Positions 15,548 to 23,941 of a stretch of DNA of 64,000 nt are shown in pieces. The stretch is taken from assembly GCA_963800285.1 (NCBI GenBank), contig CAWDAL010000030.1:248001-312000 (forward strand). Direction: 5' to 3'. Made by a program: the position numbers and the translations under genes. The notes beneath the pieces are model-generated. The model was given only the letters and a program-made list of their open reading frames with translations, was not told the origin of the DNA and ran no database searches. Positions within the stretch are counted from its first letter, which is position 1, and every line of letters starts with the position of its first letter. The DNA is from DASUPK01 sp963800285. GTDB taxonomy: Bacteria > Actinomycetota > Thermoleophilia > Solirubrobacterales > 70-9.

Positions 15548-16747
15548 TTACGCTGCATCCTCGGGGGCCTCAACCGGCCCGTCGGCTGGCTCCGCCGTCG
15601 CGTCGAGCAGGTACGCATCCATCCGCACCCGGACCTCGTCATGGGAACCCGGCAGCAGGTGCCCGTAGGTGTCAAAGGTCGTCTGGATCTTCGAATGCCC
15701 CATGAACTCCTGTACCGCCTTCGCGTTCGCACCCGAGTCGATCAAGAGCGAGGCGAAGGTGTGCCGCGCCTCGTGCAGCGTGATTGGCTCGAGCTCCGCC
15801 GCCGCCCAGCACTCCTGGGCGTGGTTGTCGAGGCTCGAGGGCACAAACGGGTCCACCGCGGTTCGGCCAAACACCAGCTCTTCCCCAGTGCGGCCCGTGC
15901 GCAGCAGGTGCTCGTCCAGGTGGTCTCGCAGAACGGCGAGCACCGGGATCGTCCGCCGGCTTGCATCGGACTTCGGCTCGATCGCCCCCTCCTCCTGGTC
16001 CCAGCCGAACTCGACGTGGATCAGGCTGGCGCCCAGGTCGACATCGCAGGCCCGCAGCGCCTGCAGCTCCCCCCGGCGCAGCCCGGCGTAGAAGGCCGCC
16101 GCCCACAGGGGCTGCTCCTCCTCGCGAACCGGCGCGATCAGTCGCGCCGCTTCGGCGGCTGATGCGATCCGTTTCGGCCGCGCTCTCCCCTGCATCGGAA
16201 GGTCAATCCGCGTTGCGGGGTTGTGCGCGATCAGGTCACGGTCGATCAGACGCCGGTAGAGGGCCTGAATCGGATTGAGCACGTTGCTCACGGTGCCCGG
16301 AGCGAGCCCGGAGGCGAGCAGCTCGTCGGCCAGCGATTGCACGTCCGCCCGTCGCACGTCGGCGACCTTCAGCCGGCCGAGCGCGGACGGCTCGATGTGG
16401 TTGACCAGCGCTCGCTCGTAGGAGCGGCTCGTGTTCGGCTTGTAGCGCCCGCGGTTCTTCGGGCGCACCGTCCCGGCCTTCATCCCGTCGACGAACTCAC
16501 GTAGCGCCGCGGCGAGCGTACGCGTGTCTCGGCGCGCCGGCCTGAGGGCCCCCCGCCGCGCCGCGGACAGGGCGTCGGCCCGCCACGACTTCGCCTCCGC
16601 CTCTCGTTGGAAGGTCCTGCTTACGGACTTGCTCTCTCGGGCCAGGTACACCCACGCCTCCCAACCCGCGTTGCAGTTGCACCGGCCGCCCTCCCGCGAG
16701 CGGCAGCTCTTCGAGTGTCGCCGCCTGATCCCTGTCGCTCGCGCCAT
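15548..16747 (-). CDS. Phage-type tyrosine integrase
   Basis: 399-residue tyrosine recombinase of the integrative-element class. The N-terminus has a Cys/Arg-rich AP2-like arm-binding region (SCRSREGGRCNCNAGWEAWV, then SKSVSRTFQREAEAKSW), followed by a core-binding SAM-like domain (about residues 75-170). The catalytic domain has Arg in YAGLRRGELQAL, HEARHTFASLLID (HxxR) and the nucleophile Tyr in GHSKIQTTFDTYGHLLPG. The C-terminus abuts the tandem repeats and left core, as expected for an integrase next to attL. It differs clearly from chromosomal XerD at 1.3-2.3 kb in length and arm domain. Confidence 0.93.
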   Translation of the reverse strand: MARATGIRRRHSKSCRSREGGRCNCNAGWEAWVYLARESKSVSRTFQREAEAKSWRADALSAARRGALRPARRDTRTLAAALREFVDGMKAGTVRPKNRGRYKPNTSRSYERALVNHIEPSALGRLKVADVRRADVQSLADELLASGLAPGTVSNVLNPIQALYRRLIDRDLIAHNPATRIDLPMQGRARPKRIASAAEAARLIAPVREEEQPLWAAAFYAGLRRGELQALRACDVDLGASLIHVEFGWDQEEGAIEPKSDASRRTIPVLAVLRDHLDEHLLRTGRTGEELVFGRTAVDPFVPSSLDNHAQECWAAAELEPITLHEARHTFASLLIDSGANAKAVQEFMGHSKIQTTFDTYGHLLPGSHDEVRVRMDAYLLDATAEPADGPVEAPEDAA

Positions 16748-16782
16748 CAGCTCTCCATCTTGGCGACCCTACCGGCGGGTGA

Positions 16783-17022
16783 TCAGCGCGCGAACGGCGC
16801 CGAACCTGCCAGGTCCGCGCCGAGCGGCCTCTCGGCGTTGGCGCTCATCCAGCGCTCGAGCTCGACGACCGGAACCAAGACCTTCCTCCCCCGCCGGATC
16901 AGCTGCAGCTCGGGACGAACATGCTCGCTGAAGAAGTCCTCTCCCACCCCGATCGCCGCGGCCGCCTCCGAAGGCGTCAGGGCCAGACGGGGAATATTGG
17001 TCGACAGCTTTTTGCTCACCAC
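16783..17022 (-). CDS. Excisionase/MerR-like helix-turn-helix protein
   Basis: 79 residues with a helix-turn-helix of the excisionase/AlpA type: LTPSEAAAAIGVGEDFFSEH, then the basic beta-hairpin LQLIRRGRKVLVPVVELERW. GTG at 17022 or 17019 is the start, with GGAG upstream. It lies 35 bp upstream of the integrase and reads the same way, the usual xis-int order. A directionality factor is the most likely role; a transcriptional regulator of the integrase is the alternative. A palindromic three-way junction lies 58 bp upstream. Confidence 0.8.
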   Translation of the reverse strand: MVSKKLSTNIPRLALTPSEAAAAIGVGEDFFSEHVRPELQLIRRGRKVLVPVVELERWMSANAERPLGADLAGSAPFAR

Positions 17023-17079
17023 CCCGCTCCGTCCAATATCGGCCCCCGACCTGGCCGCGACGATAGCGGCGGCGGCGCG

Positions 17080-17123
17080 TCCGTCAACCCCCGAAGGGGG
17101 TCGGGCCGAAGGCCCTTGACGGA
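17080..17123. repeat. Three-way-junction palindrome upstream of xis
   Basis: An 8-bp outer stem TCCGTCAA (17080-17087) / TTGACGGA (17116-17123) encloses two adjacent hairpins, CCCCC-GAA-GGGGG (17088-17100) and GGGCC-GAA-GGCCC (17103-17115), with a 2-nt linker. The strand could extrude as a cruciform or fold as RNA. No T-run follows, so it is not an ordinary terminator. Confidence 0.6.
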
Positions 17124-17544
17124 GCGCGCCTGGCCGCCGCTAGCCTCGCTCTCAGGTCCGGGCGGGTTCTGCCTCGGACCCTCGGGTTGGGGAGTCGGCC
17201 GATCGGGGGGAGCCATCACCTCCAATGACGCGGTTGGCCGCCAACTGTCCCGCCGACTTCACCCGCCTCCGCGGCAGACGCGTCGATTGGCTGGGTAGCC
17301 GGCAGCCAAATGGTCTGGCGCTTCCACCCCGCGTCGGAACCTCGAACCACTGGGCAAGCCAGCGCTCCCTTCGGCATGTAGCTGCGACGTGCCACGCTGC
17401 CTGTCAGCTCAGAGCACGCCGCCGCACCTTCCATCCCACGCCGCACGCCTACGCCCAAACCGCCGGCTCCATCTTGCCCTCGCAGCTCTCGACGCTCTCC
17501 TCCTCCAACTCAGCCTCTAAGAGAACCGCCTCCGCGCCGCCCCC
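17124..17544. other. Non-coding stretch, no gene recognised
   Basis: No open frame here has credible protein-like composition, start signal or recognisable motif on either strand; the open frames that exist are Arg/Pro/Ser shadows. It lies between the excisionase and the first structured repeat. I see no tRNA or clear promoter. Confidence 0.5.
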
Positions 17545-17706
17545 TGCACCACAACCAACAGGGTCAAGCGACTCGACTTCAATCACTCGTAGAGGGAGTG
17601 AAGTCGAGGCGCGCAGGCCCCTGAATCCCGCATAGCCATGGGGCGGCGCGGGGGCGAAAGTGTCCGCGCCGCGGACACTTCGCGGACACCTAGCGGACAC
17701 TTCTGG
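17545..17706. repeat. Structured repeat element, copy 1 (hairpin plus GCGGACAC iterons)
   Basis: Hairpin 17574-17606: CGACTTCA, a 4-nt bulge ATCA, CTC, loop GTAGAGG, GAG, TGAAGTCG. A conserved GC-rich stretch follows (about 17607-17657, including GAATCCCGCATAGCCATGGG). Then comes an inverted copy GTGTCCGC (17660) and three direct GCGGACAC iterons at 17671, 17682 and 17693, exactly 11 bp apart. The whole unit is paralogous to 18012-18180. Confidence 0.75.
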
Positions 17707-17710
17707 CGCA

Positions 17711-18011
17711 GGGGTTCTTGCCGTCGAGCGCCGGCGTGATTCGCCGCTTCCCCTGACCTGGCTGACCAGTAAAGCTCCACAAGTCCGGCAGGGCGCACCC
17801 GCGAGAACTCACGGGCAAGGTCAAGGACACGACCGTCCAATCCCTGCGAGCAGCTAGCTGCTCGACCGAGAGCAAGCCTCGTAATTAACCAGGCGGAGGC
17901 ATCTCGACTGCGAACAACCAAGCGCAAACCGCTCGGCCGCTCGACCACGGCAACTCCTGCACTCCCTAAATCCATTGGATCCCGCCCAAGCCAGGCGAGA
18001 GTCACGCCCGC
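17711..18011. other. Spacer between the two structured repeats
   Basis: No gene recognised. The minus-strand open frame crossing this interval (to 18245) is continuous only because of the high GC content and has no recognisable domain. Contains a short palindrome-like AGCAGCTAGCTGCT at about 17850. Confidence 0.4.
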
Positions 18012-18180
18012 CACACCCCAACCACCGGGAACGGGGTCAAGCGCATCGACTCCGACCACTCGTAAAGGGAGCGGAGTCGGGGCGCGCCGACCCCCGAATT
18101 CCGCATGGCAATGGGGCGCGGCGGGCGCGAACCCATCCGGATGGCGGATGGGTGCATCGGATGGGTTTCGGATGGGTTTG
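18012..18180. repeat. Structured repeat element, copy 2 (hairpin plus CGGATGGGT iterons)
   Basis: Hairpin 18047-18079: CGACTCCG, bulge ACCA, CTC, loop GTAAAGG, GAG, CGGAGTCG. Relative to copy 1 the stem pairs change on both sides so pairing is kept. A conserved GC-rich stretch follows, then inverted ACCCATCCG (18131) and three direct CGGATGGGT iterons at 18145, 18158 and 18169. The layout equals copy 1, but the iteron word is entirely different. Confidence 0.75.
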
Positions 18181-18297
18181 GCGAGGTCCGCAGCTGCGGG
18201 CGGAAACGCTGCTGCTCTGCCTCGTGACGGCAGTGATCCGGGCACGAAGGAACCGGCTGGTATTTCGACAGGTCGGGACGGCCGAAATCTGTTTCAC

Positions 18298-19221
18298 TCA
18301 TCGCTCATCCGCGAACCGAAGCAGCGCCGGTATGACCCTTTCGTGGGCGTCTTCCTGAACGAAGTGTCCGGCGTCCTCCAGTCTCATCACCTCGGCGTCG
18401 GGAAAGGTGTCGAGCCAGAGCTCTTCGAGGTGCTCCGGGCCGAGCACCAGGTCTCTCATCCCCCAGGCGATCTGCGTCGGCTTGCTACGGAAGTGGCGTT
18501 TCAGCCCCGCTTCGATCTCCGCATTCATCCGGTCCACCGCGCCGCCCGGCTCGCGGGGGAGCTCCCGCGGGAAGACGAGCATCCCCAGGCGCTCCGACCA
18601 GCCAGGATGGACAGCGCGATAGGCGCAGCGCACCTCCGGGCTCAGTTGGTCCTTGCGCTCGATCGCGAGGCGGAACATCAGCGGCTTGAAGACGTCGAAC
18701 CCCTGGACAAGCACCTCGCCTATCCCTGGAGCGCGGATCAGGCGTAAAGGCAGCGGCAGGCCCCGTCCAGGCGCGAGGCGCTCGCTCCGCACCGCATGGG
18801 CGATCGTGTTGAGCACGAACAGACCCGCGATGCGGTCCGGGTGCCGGGTTGCCCAGAAGAAGCCGGTTGGTCCGCCCCAGTCGTGGGGAACCAGCACTAC
18901 GCCCTCTAGATCGAGTGACTCGAGCAACGCCTCGAGGCGCTCGGCGTGTCGACGCACGTGGTAGAGGTCGCGAACACCCGGCTTCTCAGAGCGACCGAAG
19001 CCGAGCAGATCCGGGACGATCACCCGGTGACCCGCTGCGACCAGCGGCGGGATGAAGCGCCGGTACAGGTAGCCCCAGGTGGGATTGCCGTGCAGGAGCA
19101 CGACCGGCCGGCAGTCCCGCGGGCCCTCGTCCACGTAATGCATCCGGCCGTCTACCGACTCGAACCATCGGGGCTCGAACGGCCAAGTCCCGCCGAAGCT
19201 CCAGTCCACGGTCCCCCGCAT
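18298..19221 (-). CDS. Haloalkane dehalogenase-like alpha/beta hydrolase
   Basis: 307-residue alpha/beta hydrolase with the haloalkane dehalogenase signature. LLHGNPTWGYLYRRF carries the halide-binding Asn (about residue 46) in HGNPTW. VPHDWGGPTG supplies the nucleophile Asp114 with the adjacent halide-binding Trp. DAGHFVQEDAHE gives the catalytic His (about 286). The cap domain spans about residues 140-220. These features favour dehalogenase over epoxide hydrolase, which lacks the Asn/Trp pair. Start ATG at 19221. It is divergent from the LuxR-type regulator across 111 bp; the 19-bp operator seen elsewhere in the element is not present there. Confidence 0.8.
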   Translation of the reverse strand: MRGTVDWSFGGTWPFEPRWFESVDGRMHYVDEGPRDCRPVVLLHGNPTWGYLYRRFIPPLVAAGHRVIVPDLLGFGRSEKPGVRDLYHVRRHAERLEALLESLDLEGVVLVPHDWGGPTGFFWATRHPDRIAGLFVLNTIAHAVRSERLAPGRGLPLPLRLIRAPGIGEVLVQGFDVFKPLMFRLAIERKDQLSPEVRCAYRAVHPGWSERLGMLVFPRELPREPGGAVDRMNAEIEAGLKRHFRSKPTQIAWGMRDLVLGPEHLEELWLDTFPDAEVMRLEDAGHFVQEDAHERVIPALLRFADER

Positions 19222-19332
19222 GCATCGAGGCTAATGCGCGGCGTCCCGTGCCTGGCTACGGATTAATGCGGACCCGTCTACGTGTTTCACCACATTGCTC
19301 TTTACAAGCATGCGCCTTAGGGTCGCTCCCGC

Positions 19333-21624
19333 ATGGCGACACAGACCCGGGCCGAGGGCGTTGCGGAACAGGCGATGGAGGCCCGCAAGCCTGGGGAACC
19401 GTCCTCGCGAGCTCGATTTGATCCCCTGCTTGAATCGAAGCTGCGCCCGCCGCAGCCGCTCAAGCAAAGTGTGTTTCGGACCGAGCTCGTCGAGCTCTTG
19501 CGGGACTCGCGTGAGCAGCGACTGGTGGTCGTCTCGGCGGCCCCCGGCTATGGCAAGAGCACCTTGCTCGCCCAGTGGGCTTCCCGGTCGCGTCGACCCT
19601 TTGGCTGGGTTTCGCTCGATGGCCACGACAACGACCCGGTCGTCCTGCTGAGCTACATCGCCGCTGCGCTCGATCAGATTGAGCCGCTTCCCGAGCGTGT
19701 CTTCGATGTGCTCGCATCGGCGGGCGCTTCGATCGAGGGCAGGATCGTCCCAACGCTGGCATCGGCCCTCGCGAGCATCAACTCCTCATTTGTGCTGGTG
19801 CTCGACGACATGCAGGAGATCAAGGACCGGCAATGCCTCGACGCGATCGATGTGCTCGTCGACCATCTCCCGAGCGAATCGCAGCTCGTCCTCGCCGGCC
19901 AAATCCAGCCATCGCGCCGGGCGGGTGCGCTGCGCGCCCACGGCCAGCTTCTCGAGTTGGGCCCGAGCGATCTGCGGATGGACGAAGGCGAGGCCCGGGA
20001 GGTGCTTGCGGGAGCGGGGGTAGAGATTGCGGACGATCAGCTGGCCGAGCTGACCAAGAGGACCGAGGGCTGGCCGGGGGGGCTCTATCTGGCCGCGCTC
20101 TCGCTCTCTGAAAGCCGAGGCTCGGTCGCGTCCTTCCGTGGCGACGACAGGCTCGTCGCCGACTATCTGCGTGAGGAGCTGCTCGCCCGGCTTCCCGACG
20201 ATCAGCTTCGCTTCCTCACCCGGACATCCGTGCTCGACGAGATGTGCGGCCCGCTTTGCGACTCCGTCCTTGGCGCGAAGGACTCCGCTCGATCCCTGGA
20301 GTCACTCGAGCGCTCCAACCTGTTCATCATCCCGCTGGATTCCAATCGGGAGTGGTACCGCTATCACCGTCTGTTCCGAGACCTTCTCCGCGCAGAGCTC
20401 AACCGCACGGAGCCCGACGAGGCCCCAGATCTCATCGGCCTTGCGTCCGACTGGTGCTCCGCCAACGGCCGGGTCGCTGACGCCGTTGGCTACGCCGAGG
20501 CTGCCGAGGACATCCCCCGCGTCGCCGAGCTGGTCGAGCGGCATGGGCAAGCCGAGTACCAGCTCGGGCATGCCGTCACCGTCGAGGCCTGGCTGAGCTG
20601 GCTCGAGCAGCGAAACGCGCTCGAGAGAGTCCCTCGGGCCGCCGTACTCGGGGCGTGGTTCAAGGCGATTCGAGGCGACGCCGCGGACGCGGAGCGCTGG
20701 GCGGATGCGGCGGAGCGGGCTGCGAGCGAGCGCGCCAATCGGAACGGCGGCGCCTTGATCGAGCAGGTGCTGGCCGTGTTCGGCGCGGCTCGCTGCCGAC
20801 GCGGCCTCGAGGCGATGAGGGCGGACGCTGAACTCGCAGAGCAGAGCTTTCCCAGGGGCAGCACATGGTGGGCAACCGCGGCCCTCTTTCTGGCTATCTC
20901 GGAGATGCTCGGGGGCAACACCGGCCCGGCCGACGACCTGTTCGCGGACATCGCGGAATCGGCTCCCGCGACCGAGGCATGGAACGCGCTCTCGATAGCC
21001 CTGGCGGAACGGGGAATCCTCGCCGCGGGTGCCGACGACTGGGTGGGGGCTTCACGATTCTTCGACCAGGCCGAGGCGGTCGTGAGACGGTCCCTAATGG
21101 AGGAGTACCCGCCGAATGCTCTCGTCTACGCGCTTGGGGCTCGGGTTGCCGCCCACCGGCATGAGGGCGCCCGCGCGAACGAGCTGCTCGCACGGGCGCA
21201 GCGGCTTCGGCCTCAGCTCACCCACGCTCTGCTGGCCTACTCAATCCAGATCCGGCTCGAACTGGCTCGGGCCTACGTGGCGCTTGCCGACCCAGCAGGT
21301 GCCAGGACGCTGCTGCGTGAGGCCGACGGGCTCATGCGAAGGGGGATGGGCTTCGGATCGCTCGAGGAAGATGCGAGCGAGATTCGCGAGTCCTTGGAGA
21401 CCGCTCGGGCCGAGGCCCCGGGCGCCTCGACGCTGACGAGCGCGGAGCTTCGCCTGTTGCCGTTCCTCCCGACCCACCTCTCCTTCCGGGAGATCGGGGA
21501 CCGCCTCTATCTCTCCCGCCACACGGTCAAGTCGCATGCCATGTCGATCTACAGGAAGCTCGACGTGACCTCCCGCAACGAATCGGTCGAGCGAGCCAAA
21601 GCTCTCGGCCTCCTCGAAGACTGA
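19333..21624 (+). CDS. MalT-like LuxR family transcriptional regulator
   Basis: 763-residue STAND-type regulator. An N-terminal NTPase has Walker A SAAPGYGKSTLLAQW at about residues 68-82 and Walker B VLVLDDMQEI; the middle is a long helical TPR-like region; the C-terminal LuxR helix-turn-helix is LSFREIGDRLYLSRHTVKSH followed by SIYRKLDV. N-terminal text LLESKLRPPQP is typical of the MalT/LAL group, which are ligand- or protein-triggered activators. It is the only transcription factor in the element apart from Xis, and so the natural candidate to bind the six 19-bp operators at the cargo promoters. Its own upstream region lacks that motif. Confidence 0.92.
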   Translation: MATQTRAEGVAEQAMEARKPGEPSSRARFDPLLESKLRPPQPLKQSVFRTELVELLRDSREQRLVVVSAAPGYGKSTLLAQWASRSRRPFGWVSLDGHDNDPVVLLSYIAAALDQIEPLPERVFDVLASAGASIEGRIVPTLASALASINSSFVLVLDDMQEIKDRQCLDAIDVLVDHLPSESQLVLAGQIQPSRRAGALRAHGQLLELGPSDLRMDEGEAREVLAGAGVEIADDQLAELTKRTEGWPGGLYLAALSLSESRGSVASFRGDDRLVADYLREELLARLPDDQLRFLTRTSVLDEMCGPLCDSVLGAKDSARSLESLERSNLFIIPLDSNREWYRYHRLFRDLLRAELNRTEPDEAPDLIGLASDWCSANGRVADAVGYAEAAEDIPRVAELVERHGQAEYQLGHAVTVEAWLSWLEQRNALERVPRAAVLGAWFKAIRGDAADAERWADAAERAASERANRNGGALIEQVLAVFGAARCRRGLEAMRADAELAEQSFPRGSTWWATAALFLAISEMLGGNTGPADDLFADIAESAPATEAWNALSIALAERGILAAGADDWVGASRFFDQAEAVVRRSLMEEYPPNALVYALGARVAAHRHEGARANELLARAQRLRPQLTHALLAYSIQIRLELARAYVALADPAGARTLLREADGLMRRGMGFGSLEEDASEIRESLETARAEAPGASTLTSAELRLLPFLPTHLSFREIGDRLYLSRHTVKSHAMSIYRKLDVTSRNESVERAKALGLLED

Positions 21625-21625
21625 G

Positions 21626-21772
21626 CTACTCGCCGGCCTCGGGCGGGTGAGCCAGCTTTTCTCGGCGCCGCTGCTCGCGCCGGTGCGAGCGAGCCTGGCG
21701 ACGTTCAGCCAGCCGGCGCAGCATCCTGCGGCCCACCCGGTGCGGCGGTCGGTCTCGGAAGGGGCCGATCAC
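21626..21772 (-). CDS. Small Arg-rich ORF coupled to the CMD gene
   Basis: 48 residues, GTG at 21772 overlapping the stop of the upstream gene as GTGA, ending TAG one base from the convergent LuxR stop. Very basic (MLRRLAERRQARSHRREQ). No family recognised. The coupling and clean fit between neighbours support translation, but such Arg-rich frames arise easily in GC-rich DNA. Confidence 0.35.
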   Translation of the reverse strand: MIGPFRDRPPHRVGRRMLRRLAERRQARSHRREQRRREKLAHPPEAGE

Positions 21773-22119
21773 CCATCGCCCTCGTTCGCCTCGAGCGCCG
21801 CGTCCACGTCGTAGCCGAGGGCGAGCGCCAGCTCAGGTGCCGCGGACACAACGCGGGCGCTTCCGATGACGGGCGCGACCGCAACCAGCGTCGCGACGAC
21901 TTCGTCGATCGTCGCACCAGCTGCCAGCGCCGCCTCGACGTTGGCCTGGTAGGAGCTCGGCGCGGCATCGGCGGAGAGCAGGGCGCCGAGGCGGACGAGC
22001 GACGTGACCTTGGCATCGAGCTCGGCCTCGCTGTTCTCCCGGATGGCCGCCAGCGCTTGCCGGACGGCGTCCTCGTCGTTGAGGGCCAGGCTGCGCAGGG
22101 TCTCCCGATAATCGGTCAT
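21769..22119 (-). CDS. Carboxymuconolactone decarboxylase (CMD)-like protein, copy 1
   Basis: 116 residues from ATG 22119 (MTDYRETLRSLALNDEDAV). All-helical CMD/AhpD fold: AKVTSLVRLGALLSADAAPS then ATIDEVVATLVAVAPVIGSA. The CxxC of AhpD-type peroxidases is absent, so peroxidase activity through that pair is ruled out and the function is open. A paralogue is encoded at 31629-31955 with the same VAPVIGSARV-type helix. A copy of the 19-bp operator lies 59 bp upstream. It converges on the LuxR regulator. Confidence 0.75.
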   Translation of the reverse strand: MTDYRETLRSLALNDEDAVRQALAAIRENSEAELDAKVTSLVRLGALLSADAAPSSYQANVEAALAAGATIDEVVATLVAVAPVIGSARVVSAAPELALALGYDVDAALEANEGDG

Positions 22120-22178
22120 CACAGTGGGCAGAGGTTGCACTGCCACTCCTCGATCACATCGCACTAAAGGGCTCCATA

Positions 22179-22197
22179 CATCGTCCGAACGGGATGA
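22179..22197. promoter_or_regulatory. 19-bp operator, site 1
   Basis: CATCGTCCGAACGGGATGA, 59 bp upstream of the CMD start at 22119. One of six related sites (consensus CATCGTCCCGATNGGATGA, imperfect dyad) found only at promoters within the element. Confidence 0.65.
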
Positions 22198-22284
22198 ACT
22201 TGAGGACGTCGCGTGGGGACGAGGCGGCAGCCGACCGCGCCTGAGGGGCCGCGGTCGGGCGGCCATGTGATCGGACAGTCGTCG

Positions 22285-23941
22285 CTATCCCGAGGAATTC
22301 GGCTCGACTTGGTAGATGAACAGCGAGCCGTCGTTGCCCATCGTGTAGAAGCGGCCGCCGTAGCCGACGTTGATCAGGCTTCCGGGCGCCGTCGACGGGC
22401 TGTCCTCGGACTGGGCGATCGTCTTGCCGGTCGCCTCGTTGGCCCAGAGGACGCTCTCGGTGTAGTCAAAGCCGGTGGCGATGTCCGCCGTCGTCGTGCT
22501 TGGGTTGATGTTCTGGCTCGATAGGACGCGCTGGTTCGCGGGGCCGGTCATCGAGAAGTAGTCGCTCGACCACCAATCGGGTCGGCTCCACTGGACCTTC
22601 ATCTCTCCTGTCTGCTGGTCGAGGTGGATGGCGTAGACGCCCTTCAGGAAGTAGTCGTCGACGAAGATCAGGCTGTTCTCCGGGTCGGCCCCCGGCGCGG
22701 CCGGGGTCTCGCTCGTCGTCGCACCCGATGCCACCGGGAAGCTGTCGCCCCAGGGGCAGATGTGGTGGACGTCGTTCGGGTTGTCCTGGTTGACCGCGAA
22801 GATGCACTGCGGCGTTGTCGTGGAAGGATTGGCATTGCTGTCGGCGATCACCCAGTTGCCCACGACCGTCGGCGAGGCGCCGCCGGTCTCGCCCTTGAGG
22901 ATGACCTTGGGCTCCCAGGACTTGTCCTGGGTCAGCTTCTGGGTCACCGGGTTCCAGATCACCCGGACAAGGCTGTTGGCGCCGTTCCCGTATATGTAGA
23001 TCTTGCCGTTGTGCTGGACGGCCACGGTACGCGCGGTCACGTTCTGGTCGATCTGGATCGAGTCGAGGTTCTTCAGCGTGGTCGGGTCGACGGCGACGAA
23101 AACGCTCTTCGGGTTGGCGCCGGGGGCGCCCGAACACGACGACATTGCGTTGTTGGTCTGCGTCGAGCAGCCCACCGCCCGCGTCTGGGACTTGATCAGC
23201 AGCGTGCCCTGTGCGTCGGGGGCGACGACCATGCCGTCGAAGTTGTGGTCAATCGCGGGGGTGCCTTCGATCGGCTGCTCCTGGGAGGCGAGGATGGCCC
23301 CGTTGCTCCGGTCGAGCTTCCAGAAGGTGTGCCCGGCGGCTGCCACCAGCGAGCCGTCCTTGATGACCGCCAGGCTGCCGAGGGCGAGCCACTGGCCCGA
23401 GATGTTGACGTTGCTCAGGTACGTGCGCCAGACCTCCTCGCCGGTCGATGGGTCGAACCTCGAGATGTATTGACCGGAGGCCGGGAACGATCCCGCCGGC
23501 GATGAGGTACCCGGCGTTGGGACCGTCGAAGACGACCAGGCCGATGCCGCCGGGATAGGTGGTCTGGGACTGGTACCGGAAGACCTGGTTGTTGCCGCCG
23601 GAGTTGCCGGTGAAGTCGCCGCAAGGCTGCACTCCACTGCGGACATTGTCGGTGTGCTCGGGCGCGCCGATCGCGGGGAAGTAGCCGACGTAATTGTTCG
23701 CCGGGTCGGCCGCGTACTTCTGTATGCAGCTGGTCTCCTGGGGGAAGAGTGACTGATCCCCCGGAATCGGCCCGGTGGTCGCGCCCACCGACGGAACAAC
23801 GCCGTTCAGGTTGTTCTTGACCGACCCCGTACCGCCGCTCAAAGTCGGGATCACGATTGCCAGCAGGAGGATGAGCAGCGCCAGTATCACGGCGCCGAGC
23901 GGCTTCACCACGCGCCAGAGCCCGTGCAGGAAGCGCCTCAT
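22285..23941 (-). CDS. Membrane-anchored beta-propeller protein 1, frameshifted
   Basis: A PQQ-like propeller protein of about 550 residues, split by one extra base near 23481-23485. The N-terminal frame starts at ATG 23941 (MRRFLHGLWRVVKPLGAVIL), has one N-terminal membrane anchor (about residues 13-35) and runs to GYLIAGGIVP. The rest continues in the next frame from ASGQYISRFDPSTGEEVWRT to the stop at 22285. Repeated blade text includes VFVAVDPTTLKNLD, YAIHLDQQTGEMKVQW and NVGYGGRFYTMGNDGSLFIY. Paralogues lie at 24686-26383 and 27197-28705. Overlaps the upstream six-TM gene by 4 bp. The canonical PQQ-binding residues cannot be confirmed; ligand unknown. Confidence 0.72.

Noticed and set aside
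17660..18177. CRISPR-like array from the short repeats
   Set aside because: Words are only 8-9 bp, with an 11-13 bp period and one inverted copy, and no spacers or cas genes. They are iterons, not CRISPR.
17449..18245. Minus-strand ORFs across the structured repeats (e.g. 17583-18245) with similar peptide text in both copies
   Set aside because: The similarity follows from the DNA repeat itself. Stem changes are compensatory rather than synonymous, frames break differently in the two copies, and no start signal or domain is present.
18002..18301. ORF starting at 18301 and overlapping the dehalogenase stop by 4 bp
   Set aside because: The coupling is suggestive, but most of the frame lies inside the iteron and hairpin element and its composition is shadow-like. 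Kept out of the gene list.
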